Counted from the stretch's first letter, positions 1 through 7,882 are shown. The stretch: DNA of 20,272 bases from JANPII01 sp031424915 (GCA_031424915.1 JANPII010000022.1:1-20272); one strand, 5' to 3'. A program made the numbers and translations. Notes: generated from the sequence alone by a model not told the origin.

Positions 1-651
1 AAGTTCAATTTCAGCTGTTGGAGGTTTGACCTTAATGATATGAGCGCCAATTAAGGCAGCCATATGCGCTGCATATGATACAATGTCCAGTGCCGTCTCT
101 CCAGTTTTGTGTAGATCTCCTCCTCGAGGATAAGACCATACTACAGCAGCCAGGCCATAATGTTTAGCTTCTGCTATTAGGTCTCGTACTTCTTCTAGCA
201 TTTCCATAAAATTTTCTGAAGCGGGGTAGATAGTAAAGCCAACCGCAGAACATCCCAGGCGTAACGCATCCTGTACACTTGCGGTAATAGCTTGATCTGG
301 AGCAATTTGCTTGGATTCCAAAGCATTAGAGCTGTTGATCTTTAAAATCATAGGAATGGCTCCGGCGTAGCTATTGGCCACTGCTTCTACCATACCCAAA
401 GGTGCAGCATAAGCGCTAAGGCCTGCATCTATTGCTAATTGTATATGGTAATGAGGGTCATACGCTGCTGGATTAGGGGCAAAGCTGCGTGCTGGTCCAT
501 GCTCAAACCCTTGGTCTACTGGTAGTATGACCAACTTACCTGTGCCACCTAAACGGCCATGCATAAGAATGCGGGCTAAATTAGCTTTAGTTCCTGGATT
601 GTCACATTCATAATAAGACAAGATCTTACGTACTTGTGGAGTAATTTGCAT
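1..651 (-). CDS. fbaB: Class I fructose-bisphosphate aldolase, FbaB/DhnA type (partial, C-terminus beyond window)
   Basis: Catalyses reversible cleavage of fructose 1,6-bisphosphate to dihydroxyacetone phosphate and glyceraldehyde 3-phosphate in the cytoplasm, by Schiff-base chemistry. The 217 visible residues read from an ATG at 651 and run off the left edge, so about 130 residues are missing compared with the roughly 350 of E. coli FbaB. Family signs are GRLGGTGKLVILPVDQGFEH (residues 32-51), a run of beta/alpha-barrel strands, and GAHIIKVK (202-209), where K207 fits the Schiff-base lysine of the GADIVKQK motif in E. coli FbaB. The start is supported by AGGAAA eight bases upstream. It lies 15 bases after argS on the same strand and is probably co-transcribed with it. 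In bacteria of reduced metabolism this enzyme may serve mainly gluconeogenesis (inference). Confidence 0.9.
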   Translation of the reverse strand, partial: MQITPQVRKILSYYECDNPGTKANLARILMHGRLGGTGKLVILPVDQGFEHGPARSFAPNPAAYDPHYHIQLAIDAGLSAYAAPLGMVEAVANSYAGAIPMILKINSSNALESKQIAPDQAITASVQDALRLGCSAVGFTIYPASENFMEMLEEVRDLIAEAKHYGLAAVVWSYPRGGDLHKTGETALDIVSYAAHMAALIGAHIIKVKPPTAEIEL

Positions 652-666
652 TCATCATTTCCTATA

Positions 667-2388
667 TTACATTTTCTCAAGTGGGGTAACCCCCATAAGC
701 TCCATGCCTAAACGCAACACTTGCGCTGCTCCACTTACTAGAGCACATCGTGCTACCGACATAGTTATATCGTCTGGTACTATAAAGCGTAACGAAGGAT
801 CTTCAACTCCTTTGTTCCACAACGCGTGAAACTCTGTTGCTAGTTCATATAGATAATATGGCAAACGATGTGGCTCATGTGCTAACGCTGCTCCTTCAAT
901 TATACGAGGATATTCAGCCATTTTTTTGATTACTGCCAATTCATTATTATGTGTCAATTTATCATATTGGACTATATCACCCAGAGTAATATCAGCCTCT
1001 TGCGCCTTTGCTAAAACAGAACAAGCGCGAGTATGAGCATATTGCACATAAAATACCGGGTTATCCTTGCTTTGTTCTTTAGCCTTAGCAAAGTCCAAAT
1101 CTAATGTAGTATCGCACTTCCTTCCTAGCATCACAAAGCGCAAGATATCCTTGCCCAATAGATCTAGGACTTCGCGTACGGTTACAAAATTCCCCGCACG
1201 CTTAGACATCTTGAAAGGACGCCCATCCTGCAACAGGTTCACTAGCTGGTTAATTAAGATGTCAATATGTGCTTGTTCATCACTTAGAGCTGAAACGGCG
1301 GCTTTAAGGCGTTTAATATAGCCCCCATGATCAGCTCCTAGTAACACCACCATATTGTTAAATCCACGCTGTAGTTTGTCCAAGTGGTACGCAATATCAG
1401 CAGCAAAATAAGTATATGTCCCATCAGAGCGCTGAACTGGGCGGTCTACATCATCCCCAAAATCAGTTGCCCTGAATATTGACTGCTCACGTGGCTCCCA
1501 GTCTTCCGGGGTCTTGCCTTTTGGGGCTTCTAACATACCGCGATACATCACCCCTTTTTTCTCAAGAACGCCTATGCCTTCGGCTAATTTGCCACGGTCC
1601 CTTATGTCATGTTGCTCTGAACGAAAGACATCATGGCTCACTCCGAGTAAGCTGAGATCCGCACGAATAAGCTCAAGCATAGCTTTGATTGCCACGTTAC
1701 CTAGTAAGGCTGTGCACTTGTCTTGTGGCATATTTAACAAGCCTTTTTCATGTTGCTGATATAAGCTCTCTGCTATCGGAATAAGATAGTCTCCTGGGTA
1801 ACAACCTGTAGGGATTTCTGCGGCGATGCCACATTGTTGTTGGTAACGTATAAATAACGAGCGAGCCAGCACCTCTATCTGCGCTCCAGCATCGTTTATG
1901 TAGTATTCTCGAGTTACATTATAGCCGCAATGATTGAGTAAATTAGCCAAAACATCGCCGACCACCGCCCCTCTGGCATGACCAATATGCATTGGGCCAG
2001 TGGGATTTGCCGAGACAAACTCTATATTTACTGCCTCACCCTTGCCTATATTACTTTGGCCATAGCGAGAGCCTAAATCCCGAATGGTTTCTAAAACTCC
2101 GGTCCATACCCTATTTACCAAACGGATATTGATGAAACCAGGGCCGGCTATTTCGACGGATGCAAAATCTGAAGTATTAGTTAGATTAATAGCTATCTCT
2201 TGCGCTAGATCTCGTGGTGCTTTTCCTAGAGGTTTAGCTAGTATTAATGCAGCATTCAGCGCTAAGTCCCCATGGCTGCGATCACGGGGGGCTTCAAGTG
2301 TTATTTGGGCTAAAATGGCTTGATCTACTGTGTATATCTTTTGTAATTCAGCTAGTATTTGATTCTTGTATAGATGGAATATGTTCAC
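667..2388 (-). CDS. argS: Arginyl-tRNA synthetase
   Basis: Class I aminoacyl-tRNA synthetase that charges tRNA-Arg with arginine using ATP. At 573 residues it has the usual family length. The N-terminal tRNA-recognition domain occupies about residues 1-110. The HIGH motif is at 134-137 within SANPTGPMHIGHARG, and KMSKR is at 393-397 followed by AGNFVTVREVL. The C-terminal DALR anticodon-binding domain covers about 450-573. The start codon is GTG at 2388, with AGGAG seven bases upstream. A promoter lies 29 bases upstream of the start. fbaB follows after 15 bases on the same strand, suggesting a two-gene transcript. I see no lesion. Confidence 0.97.
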   Translation of the reverse strand: MNIFHLYKNQILAELQKIYTVDQAILAQITLEAPRDRSHGDLALNAALILAKPLGKAPRDLAQEIAINLTNTSDFASVEIAGPGFINIRLVNRVWTGVLETIRDLGSRYGQSNIGKGEAVNIEFVSANPTGPMHIGHARGAVVGDVLANLLNHCGYNVTREYYINDAGAQIEVLARSLFIRYQQQCGIAAEIPTGCYPGDYLIPIAESLYQQHEKGLLNMPQDKCTALLGNVAIKAMLELIRADLSLLGVSHDVFRSEQHDIRDRGKLAEGIGVLEKKGVMYRGMLEAPKGKTPEDWEPREQSIFRATDFGDDVDRPVQRSDGTYTYFAADIAYHLDKLQRGFNNMVVLLGADHGGYIKRLKAAVSALSDEQAHIDILINQLVNLLQDGRPFKMSKRAGNFVTVREVLDLLGKDILRFVMLGRKCDTTLDLDFAKAKEQSKDNPVFYVQYAHTRACSVLAKAQEADITLGDIVQYDKLTHNNELAVIKKMAEYPRIIEGAALAHEPHRLPYYLYELATEFHALWNKGVEDPSLRFIVPDDITMSVARCALVSGAAQVLRLGMELMGVTPLEKM

Positions 2389-2416
2389 TGCAAAACTCCT
2401 GCTCTTTTAATCACGG

Positions 2417-2445
2417 ATAATAGGTATTTATTAGGCCATGTGCAA
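2417..2445 (-). promoter_or_regulatory. Sigma70-type promoter for argS-fbaB
   Basis: On the minus strand TTGCAC (2445-2440) is followed after exactly 17 bases by TATTAT (2422-2417). It sits just upstream of the argS GTG and its AGGAG ribosome binding site, giving a short leader. Read from sequence only. Confidence 0.6.
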
Positions 2446-2541
2446 CTTTATATTGCATACAAATTCTGCCTGCAAGCCAAAGCTAGAACCTAAAATTATA
2501 GTGAGGGATGAAATATCTACATTAAATCAGCAACAGCCTAA

Positions 2542-2571
2542 TTGACTTTAGTAAGCATATGACTCTATAAC
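2542..2571 (+). promoter_or_regulatory. Sigma70-type promoter for ssb
   Basis: TTGACT (2542-2547), an 18-base spacer, then TATAAC (2566-2571). Transcription would begin near 2578. The leader then holds a tight hairpin, CCCGA-aag-TCGGG (2583-2595), before the ssb ribosome binding site. No alphaproteobacterial LexA box (GTTC-N7-GTTC) was seen in this gap. Confidence 0.6.
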
Positions 2572-2619
2572 GGTGAATGTGACCCGAAAGTCGGGGCTTG
2601 TGTATATATGGAGGGAGTT

Positions 2620-3081
2620 ATGGCAGGAAGCTTAAATAAAGTTACTTTAATAGGAAATGTAGGGCGTGAGCCTGAGATTAGGAGTACCCAAAATGGGGCG
2701 GATATCGCCACTTTTTCGCTGGCTACATCAGATGTATGGAAAGATAAAACAACTGGTGAACGTCGTGAAAAAACAGAGTGGCATCGCGTCGTAATATTTT
2801 CTGCGCAGCTGGTTAACTTGATTAAAAATTATGTGCACAAAGGCTCTCGCCTCTATGTTGAAGGTATGCTGCAAACTAGGAAATGGTCAGACAACAGTGG
2901 GGTAGAGCGTTATACTACTGAGGTTGTATTGCAGGCTTATACTGGCACCATAGTTTTATTAGATAGTAAGGGCGGGCAAAGTGCTGAACATAATACTGGT
3001 GGTGGTTATTCTGGAGGGGCGCAACAAAGCGACACGCCTAATTACCCTGTTGAAGATTTGAATGACGACATTCCATTCTAA
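2620..3081 (+). CDS. ssb: Single-stranded DNA-binding protein
   Basis: Binds and protects single-stranded DNA in replication, repair and recombination and recruits partner proteins through its acidic C-terminal tip. The OB fold begins at MAGSLNKVTLIGNVGREPEI and includes EWHRVVIF and the GSRLYVEG strand. It is followed by a glycine/glutamine-rich linker (GGGYSGGAQQ) and the tail DLNDDIPF, matching the canonical DDDIPF tip. I chose the ATG at 2620 (153 residues) over an in-frame ATG at 2608: GGAGG at 2610-2614 lies five bases before 2620 and overlaps the upstream ATG, and family members start M-A-G-S. rppH follows 18 bases downstream on the same strand. Confidence 0.95.
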   Translation: MAGSLNKVTLIGNVGREPEIRSTQNGADIATFSLATSDVWKDKTTGERREKTEWHRVVIFSAQLVNLIKNYVHKGSRLYVEGMLQTRKWSDNSGVERYTTEVVLQAYTGTIVLLDSKGGQSAEHNTGGGYSGGAQQSDTPNYPVEDLNDDIPF

Positions 3082-3099
3082 TTTCTTAGGTATGGGTTT

Positions 3100-3579
3100 T
3101 TGAAAATGCGCTTAGGAGTCGGCATGATGGTTTTTAACAAACACGGAAAAGTGTTTGTGGGGTTACGCCTCGATACTGTCGGCGAGATAGCTTGGCAGAT
3201 GCCCCAGGGTGGGGTTGAGTCACAAGAGGATCTGCAAGTTGCCGCACTGCGTGAGCTAAAAGAAGAGATAGGTACAGATAAAGTAGAGATAGTCGCCGAG
3301 TCATCTGGTTGGTATACTTATAATATACCCTCTGAAATTGCGTACGAACTGTGGGATGGTAAATATATAGGGCAACGTCAAAAATGGTTCTTAATGCGAT
3401 TTGTGGGAGATGATGGGGATATAAATATCCACACTTCTCACCCAGAGTTTAAGGAATGGCGCTGGTCTGAAATCGAAGATTTATGCTCCCTAATAGTGAG
3501 CTTTAAGCGTCAATTATACCAAGATGTGGTTACGGAGTTTGCCCCGGTAATAAGGGATATCACGCCGATTTTGGGTTGA
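3100..3579 (+). CDS. rppH: RNA pyrophosphohydrolase (Nudix hydrolase)
   Basis: Removes pyrophosphate from the triphosphorylated 5' end of transcripts, which opens them to 5'-end-dependent decay. The Nudix box is perfect: GGVESQEDLQVAALRELKEE plus IG fits GX5EX7REUXEEXGU at about residues 37-59. The following WYTYNIP and the GQRQKWFLMRF strand are typical of RppH/IalA proteins. The length of 159 residues is usual. The start is uncertain: TTG at 3100 has an AGG nine bases upstream, while ATG at 3106 gives MRLGVGMM without a clear ribosome binding site; family alignment tolerates either. It lies 18 bases after ssb and ends in an inverted repeat shared with the convergent def gene. In pathogenic relatives this protein is known as invasion-associated protein A (IalA), which here is only a family remark. 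Confidence 0.92.
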   Translation: MKMRLGVGMMVFNKHGKVFVGLRLDTVGEIAWQMPQGGVESQEDLQVAALRELKEEIGTDKVEIVAESSGWYTYNIPSEIAYELWDGKYIGQRQKWFLMRFVGDDGDINIHTSHPEFKEWRWSEIEDLCSLIVSFKRQLYQDVVTEFAPVIRDITPILG

Positions 3580-3604
3580 AAATACCAAGTTTAGCTGGTA
3601 TTTT
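3579..3604. terminator. Bidirectional terminator between rppH and def
   Basis: Perfect 9-bp inverted repeat AAAATACCA (3579-3587) and TGGTATTTT (3596-3604) with an 8-base loop. It starts at the last base of the rppH stop and ends one base before the def stop. The A and T tracts at its ends would give U-runs in both directions, fitting convergent genes. The stem has few GC pairs, so it may be leaky. Confidence 0.65.
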
Positions 3605-3605
3605 A

Positions 3606-4184
3606 CTATCGAACATTCTGCGTATTTGCCAACTTACTGCGCTTCACAAAGCGTTTTAGTGCCATCTTCTTCTTTAGTGGGGAGAGATAATCGGCAATCA
3701 CTTTCCCTTGGGTATGATCTATTTCGTGTAAGATGCAACGGGCCAATAAACCGTAGGCCTGAATTTCTTGTAGCTGGCCATAGTAGTCTAAATAACGTAT
3801 ACGTGCCCATCTTGCACGATCTATAGTTACCCCTAAACCAGGGTAAGATAAGCAATATTCCTCATAAGGGCATAGCTCAGGCGCTAATTCTACAACTTCT
3901 GGATTGGCCATAACTAAGTATTTGTCTTTTGGAATGAACTCTTTTGCGTCATCACGCCTGCAACAAGACTCGGCATCCACTACAATTATATTTTTCATCA
4001 CTCCGACTTGCACAGCAGCTAGTCCTATTCCATCTTCTTCAATCATGGTTATTACCATATCTGCCATAAGCTGGCGAATAGAATCATCGACTTCACTTAT
4101 AGCCGTTGATTTCTTATGTAGTCTTGGATCAGGCTCTTCCACTATAGTTAGCTTTTTGCCTAAACTAATTATATCACTACTCAT
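3606..4184 (-). CDS. def: Peptide deformylase
   Basis: Metal-dependent hydrolase that removes the formyl group from the initiator methionine of new proteins at the ribosome. At 192 residues it is slightly longer than typical. Motif 1 is GIGLAAVQVG (52-61). Motif 2 reads EYCLSYPG (109-116), where C111 is the metal ligand. Motif 3 is LHEIDHTQG (152-160), with H153 and H157 as ligands and E154 as catalytic acid/base. Motif 2 is odd: the family consensus is EGCLS, and the glycine before the cysteine is tyrosine here (Y110). It reads leftward toward rppH and diverges from dut. The ATG at 4184 is the only plausible start seen. Confidence 0.93.
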   Translation of the reverse strand: MSSDIISLGKKLTIVEEPDPRLHKKSTAISEVDDSIRQLMADMVITMIEEDGIGLAAVQVGVMKNIIVVDAESCCRRDDAKEFIPKDKYLVMANPEVVELAPELCPYEEYCLSYPGLGVTIDRARWARIRYLDYYGQLQEIQAYGLLARCILHEIDHTQGKVIADYLSPLKKKMALKRFVKRSKLANTQNVR

Positions 4185-4209
4185 ATCTTTACTATAGGTT
4201 TGGGTTGTT

Positions 4210-4228
4210 ATACTATCTTCGACAGTAT
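4210..4228. promoter_or_regulatory. Palindrome in the def/dut divergent gap (possible operator)
   Basis: ATACTATC (4210-4217), TTC, GACAGTAT (4221-4228): seven of eight positions pair. It lies between the divergent def and dut starts and overlaps a TATACT (4209-4214) that could be a rightward -10 element. Operator or leader hairpin is inference. Confidence 0.3.
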
Positions 4229-4261
4229 TATATCACAATTATAGATTTGGGAAAAGCCACA

Positions 4262-4729
4262 ATGTCTAATGTTACCTTGCTTGTAAAAAGGCTACCTAAT
4301 TTAGGTGACCTGCCACTACCGACTTATGCTACCATACACAGTGCAGGCCTAGATTTGCTAGCTGCTGTTGAACAAGATATGGTGATCCGTCCTATGGAAC
4401 GCGTACTAGTGCCCACAGGAATTAGCATTGCTTTACCTGATGGTTATGAGGCACAAATTCGTCCGCGTTCTGGACTTGCGTTAAAGCATGGGATCAGTAT
4501 GCCTAACTCTCCTGGCACCATTGATGCGGATTATCGTGGTGAAGTCCAGGTTCTGGCAATAAATTTGAGTGATCAAGACTTCATAGTCACCAGAGGTATG
4601 CGCTTAGCCCAAATGGTTGTAGCTAGATATAGCCGTGTTAATTGGAATATAGTTGAGGAGCTGCCCGATACTGAACGTAGCACAGGCGGTTTTGGTTCCA
4701 CAGGTATAGAAATTAAAATGGCATCATAG
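4262..4729 (+). CDS. dut: Deoxyuridine 5'-triphosphate nucleotidohydrolase (dUTPase)
   Basis: Hydrolyses dUTP to dUMP and pyrophosphate, keeping uracil out of DNA and supplying dUMP for thymidylate synthesis. The trimeric dUTPase motifs appear in order: AGLDLLAA (28-35), RPRSGLA (67-73), GTIDADYRGE (85-94), RGMRLAQMVV (111-120) and the C-terminal flap RSTGGFGSTG (139-148). The reading frame is open to an ATG at 4205, but the ATG at 4262 gives 155 residues, near the family norm, with GGGAAAA upstream, so I prefer it. trmJ follows 27 bases downstream and is probably co-transcribed. Confidence 0.95.
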   Translation: MSNVTLLVKRLPNLGDLPLPTYATIHSAGLDLLAAVEQDMVIRPMERVLVPTGISIALPDGYEAQIRPRSGLALKHGISMPNSPGTIDADYRGEVQVLAINLSDQDFIVTRGMRLAQMVVARYSRVNWNIVEELPDTERSTGGFGSTGIEIKMAS

Positions 4730-4756
4730 CTCCAGCAGAAGCTTAAATAGCAACAT

Positions 4757-5488
4757 ATGAACACACCAATTGTTATATTAGTAGAACCGCAAATGGGTGA
4801 GAACATTGGGGCTACTGCTCGCGCCATGAGCAATTTTGGACTAGATCGCCTGCGTATAGTTGCGCCGCGCGATGGTTGGCCCAATTCTAAAGCCATAGAA
4901 ATGGCTGCACATGGGGCTTTTATTTTGGAACAAGCGCAGGTTTTTGAAACTTTAAGCCAAGGGCTTGCTGATGTTCAGTATCTGGTTGCTACTAGTGCTG
5001 GTAGCCGGGAGCTAGAAAAGCCAGTTGTGACTCCATTAGAAGCAACAGCAATAATGCGTAAAGAATTGGCTCATAAACACAATATCGCCTTTATGTTTGG
5101 TTGTGAGCGTTCTGGACTCAGCAACGATCAATTAGTACTGGCAGATGTTATTGCTACTATTGCCACATCTCCACTCAATCCCTCCCTAAATTTGGCGCAA
5201 GCTGTAGCAGTAATGGCTTATCAATGGTCTTGTAGCGTAAATGAAGTAAAGCCTCCAAAACCTCGAGGCATGCGTGCCAGCAAGGTGGCGATCACACAGT
5301 TACTTAGCCATCTGGAAGTAGAGCTGGAGCATGCTGGCTTTTTTAAGGTAGCAGAAAAAAAGAAGCGGATGTTGCGCAATATACACAATACTTTCATCAA
5401 GGCCTCTCTTACCGAGCAGGAGGTGCGCACCCTGCATGGAGTAATCAATGCTTTATGTGACACTAAAAATGATCAGAAGGCGTGTTGA
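4757..5488 (+). CDS. trmJ: tRNA (cytidine/uridine-2'-O-)-methyltransferase TrmJ (SPOUT family)
   Basis: SAM-dependent methyltransferase that 2'-O-methylates position 32 in the anticodon loop of tRNAs. The 243 residues form a SpoU-type knotted fold with all three motifs: ENIGATARAMSNFG (15-28), FMFGCERSGLSNDQL (112-126) and PSLNLAQAVAVMAYQ (142-156). A basic C-terminal helical extension including KKKRMLRNIHNTFIKA follows, which matches TrmJ rather than the shorter TrmL. It sits 27 bases after dut. The ribosome binding site is weak (AGAAGC). Exact tRNA targets are from family knowledge. Confidence 0.9.
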   Translation: MNTPIVILVEPQMGENIGATARAMSNFGLDRLRIVAPRDGWPNSKAIEMAAHGAFILEQAQVFETLSQGLADVQYLVATSAGSRELEKPVVTPLEATAIMRKELAHKHNIAFMFGCERSGLSNDQLVLADVIATIATSPLNPSLNLAQAVAVMAYQWSCSVNEVKPPKPRGMRASKVAITQLLSHLEVELEHAGFFKVAEKKKRMLRNIHNTFIKASLTEQEVRTLHGVINALCDTKNDQKAC

Positions 5489-5539
5489 CATTTCTACTAA
5501 GTAAGGCTACCTCTTATTCAAGGAATATTTTCAGGGCTA

Positions 5540-6385
5540 ATGATGTCAAAAGTATGGTTTATTACTGGCTGTTCTACAGGGTTTGGCCGGGTATTTGCAG
5601 AAACGCTGTTAAAAATACCGGTAAAGTTAGTTGCTACTGCGCGACAACCTCAATCCTTAGAGGCGCTATATAGATTATCAGATAAGCACCCAGAAGCTGA
5701 GCTACTTACCTTGCAGCTAGATATAACCAATTCAGAAAATATTCGTAATGCAGTATCTGCAGCTGAAGAGCGTTTTAAACGCATTGATGTGTTAGTAAAT
5801 AATGCAGGTTATGGGATGGTGGGAGCGTTGGAAGAAAGTAATATGGCGCATATCCGCTCACTTTTCGATACAAATGTTTTTGGCCTGATTGAAATGACTC
5901 AGGCGGTGCTACCTATTATGCGCAAGCAACGTGGGGGGCATATAATCAACATGTCATCAGTAGCTGGAGTAATGTCAACACCAGGGCTTGGGATATATAA
6001 TGCCACTAAATATGCAGTAGAAGGATTATCTGAAGCGCTAGCATTGGAAGTTGCTGAGCTAGGAATTAAAGTTACTCTAATAGAGCCCGGACCATTTCGC
6101 ACTGACTTTGCTGGTCGTTCAGTAGATAATATGACTGAACTTGATGACTATCGTGCAACAGTTGGTCCTACGCGTCAATATATGGACCATATGAATGGTG
6201 CGCAGCCAGGTGATCCATATAAAGCAGCACAGATCCTATTGTAAATAACAGATATGCTAAATCCACCGCTGCGCGTGCCATTAGGAAGTCTAGCTGTAGA
6301 TCGTATTGCCAAAAAGCTGAGACAATGGGAGCAAAACTTAGAAGATATAGAGGCTTTAGCCCGCTCTGCTGATTTCGAATGCTAA
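5540..6385 (+). pseudogene. Short-chain dehydrogenase/reductase interrupted by an in-frame TAA
   Basis: A classical SDR reading frame with the NAD(P)-binding TGCSTGFG (9-16), NNAG (87-90), a serine pair at 139-140 and the catalytic YNATK (Y153, K157). The product would be an NAD(P)-dependent oxidoreductase of unknown substrate. Translation stops at TAA 6242-6244 after 234 residues. The same frame then continues for 46 more codons with protein-like sequence (NPPLRVPLGSLAVDRIAKKL) and ends at TAA 6383-6385. This tail fits the C-terminal substrate-loop region of roughly 280-residue SDRs. One base change, such as AAA to TAA, would explain the break. The catalytic core is intact, so a shortened protein might fold, but the simplest reading is an early pseudogene. 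The start is ATG 5540 or, better spaced from AGGG, ATG 5543. Confidence 0.82.
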
Positions 6386-6429
6386 TTTATTTCCTAAACT
6401 TGCTATAACATATATAGAGCATATTTATG

Positions 6430-6456
6430 AGAGTGTCGTGGTATCACTATCACTCT
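6430..6456. other. Hairpin between the SDR remnant and nuoH
   Basis: AGAGTG (6430-6435) pairs with CACTCT (6451-6456), and inside it GTG (6438-6440) pairs with CAC (6445-6447) around a four-base loop. No T-run follows, so it is not a strong terminator. It may be a leader structure for nuoH. Inference from sequence only. Confidence 0.35.
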
Positions 6457-6505
6457 TGTGTTTACGCTAGATATGGTGTACCTATTTAAGGAAGAAGTAA
6501 CATGA

Positions 6506-7522
6506 ATGGTTCAGCTAATGAGCGAGTTGATGGATGCGCTGCCGATTATTGGTGGGATAGTATTAAAAATACTAGCGATGGTGATACCTCTGATATTATG
6601 TGTGGCATATTTAACTTGGGCAGAACGTAAGATTATTGGTGCTATGCAGCTACGTCGCGGTCCAAACGTAGTGGGGCCTGTGGGGCTGTTACAGCCCATT
6701 GCTGATGCTTTAAAGTTGCTGTTTAAAGAACCTATTATCCCCAGCCAAGCGAACAAGGTGTTATTTGTATTAGCACCGATGATTACCTTTACCCTTGCGA
6801 TGATTGGATGGGCTGTAATCCCATTTGATGATGGGATGGTACTGGCCGATATAAACGTTGGTATTCTTTATCTGCTAGCTATTTCTTCTTTAGGAGTTTA
6901 TGGAGTGGTGATTGCTGGTTGGGCTAGTAATTCAAAATACGCATTTTTAGGCGCCATTCGTTCGGCAGCGCAGATGGTTTCCTACGAGGTATCCATTGGT
7001 TTAGTTATTATTTCAGCTTTATTGGTAACCAAATCATTGAATTTAAGTGATATTGTACGTGCTCATGAGAACATGCCACTCTATATGGAGTTGCTGTTAT
7101 TACCTATGATGGTCGTTTTCTTTATCTCTATCTTAGCTGAAACTAATCGCCATCCTTTTGATTTGCCAGAAGCTGAAGCTGAGCTGGTTGCCGGCTATAA
7201 CGTTGAATATGCATCTATGACTTTTGCCCTATTCTTCCTCGGGGAATACGCCAATATGATAATTATGAGTGCAATGACTGCGATTCTGTTCATGGGAGGT
7301 TGGTTACCTCCATTTGGGATACAAGCGCTGAGTTTTGTCCCCGGTATGGTGTGGTTCATACTAAAGATTATGCTCTGCCTCTTTATCTTTATTTGGGTGC
7401 GGGCTGCATTCCCACGCTATAGATATGACCAACTAATGCGTTTGGGGTGGAAAGTATTCTTGCCTATATCTTTAGGCTGGGTAGTGCTGATATCTAGTGT
7501 TACTATGCTAACTGCTGCTTAA
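6506..7522 (+). CDS. nuoH: NADH-quinone oxidoreductase subunit H
   Basis: Membrane subunit of respiratory complex I (ND1 homologue) that helps form the quinone-binding chamber and couples electron transfer to proton pumping. The 338 residues have about eight hydrophobic spans. Family-defining stretches are AERKIIGAMQLRRGPN, GPVGLLQPIADALKLLFKEP and ETNRHPFDLPEAEAELVAGY followed by NVEYASMTFALFFLGEY. The ATG at 6506 has AAGGAAG upstream; a nearby ATG at 6502 is in another frame. Usually nuoH lies between nuoG and nuoI. Here an SDR remnant precedes it and an insertion sequence follows, so the rest of complex I must be encoded elsewhere. The protein itself looks complete. Confidence 0.96.
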   Translation: MVQLMSELMDALPIIGGIVLKILAMVIPLILCVAYLTWAERKIIGAMQLRRGPNVVGPVGLLQPIADALKLLFKEPIIPSQANKVLFVLAPMITFTLAMIGWAVIPFDDGMVLADINVGILYLLAISSLGVYGVVIAGWASNSKYAFLGAIRSAAQMVSYEVSIGLVIISALLVTKSLNLSDIVRAHENMPLYMELLLLPMMVVFFISILAETNRHPFDLPEAEAELVAGYNVEYASMTFALFFLGEYANMIIMSAMTAILFMGGWLPPFGIQALSFVPGMVWFILKIMLCLFIFIWVRAAFPRYRYDQLMRLGWKVFLPISLGWVVLISSVTMLTAA

Positions 7523-7619
7523 TAGCTGGCTGAAGTTTATTTCGGGGGCCTTGATACTGTTATTATGAAGTTTGTTTAGTGCAATGACCAAGGCAATTGT
7601 TCACGCGAGTGGCGTCATA

Positions 7620-7636
7620 TATGGACGAGTAAGTAG
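7620..7636 (+). repeat. Left subterminal inverted repeat of the IS
   Basis: TATGGACGAGTAAGTAG, a perfect reverse complement of 9033-9049. It is distal to the transposase stop, so it is the element's right end in transposase orientation. Confidence 0.9.
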
Positions 7637-7882
7637 AGTCAATAAAAAATAGTGCTGGAGCAATAAAAGAAAGCTGTCATATATTCGGCATCGAAGTGCC
7701 ATAATGTTATTCGCATTCTACTTACACATCCTTGGAGTTCCTCTCAACTTAACGGCTTCTATGAGCCTTGACACAAAATATCGGATTGTTTCTGGAATGC
7801 CCGTTTATTATCTCCAATTACTTTCGCTTTCTGGTTTTTAACTTAACTCAAATTTGCATATAAAACCACTCTATGCAAATTA
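7637..7882 (-). ncRNA. Candidate bridge/seek RNA region of the IS1111-like element
   Basis: About 246 bases without an open frame lie between the transposase stop and the inverted repeat. IS1111-group elements are known to encode their guide RNA in this position. Two short matches fit such a role. CTACTTAC (7718-7725) repeats eight bases of the element's inverted repeat. GTCATATAT (7676-7684) repeats nine bases that span the left flank and element end (7614-7622). Small hairpins are present (GGCA/TGCC around 7687-7700; GGCT/AGCC around 7755-7768). No RNA boundaries can be fixed from sequence alone, and the assignment is inference. Confidence 0.4.
7851..7881 (-). other. Strong hairpin just downstream of the transposase stop
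   Basis: Perfect 10-bp inverted repeat AATTTGCATA (7851-7860) and TATGCAAATT (7872-7881) with an 11-base loop, starting directly after the transposase stop codon at 7883. It could end the transposase message or form the 5' part of a guide RNA. No clean T-run follows on the minus strand. Confidence 0.55.

Noticed and set aside
1067..2323. Several open frames of about 80 codons on the plus strand inside argS
   Set aside because: They lie antisense to a clearly recognised gene, have no protein family signs and no good start signals.
4205..4261. A longer dut starting at 4205
   Set aside because: The extra 19 residues include the palindrome region and do not resemble dUTPase; ATG 4262 gives the normal length.
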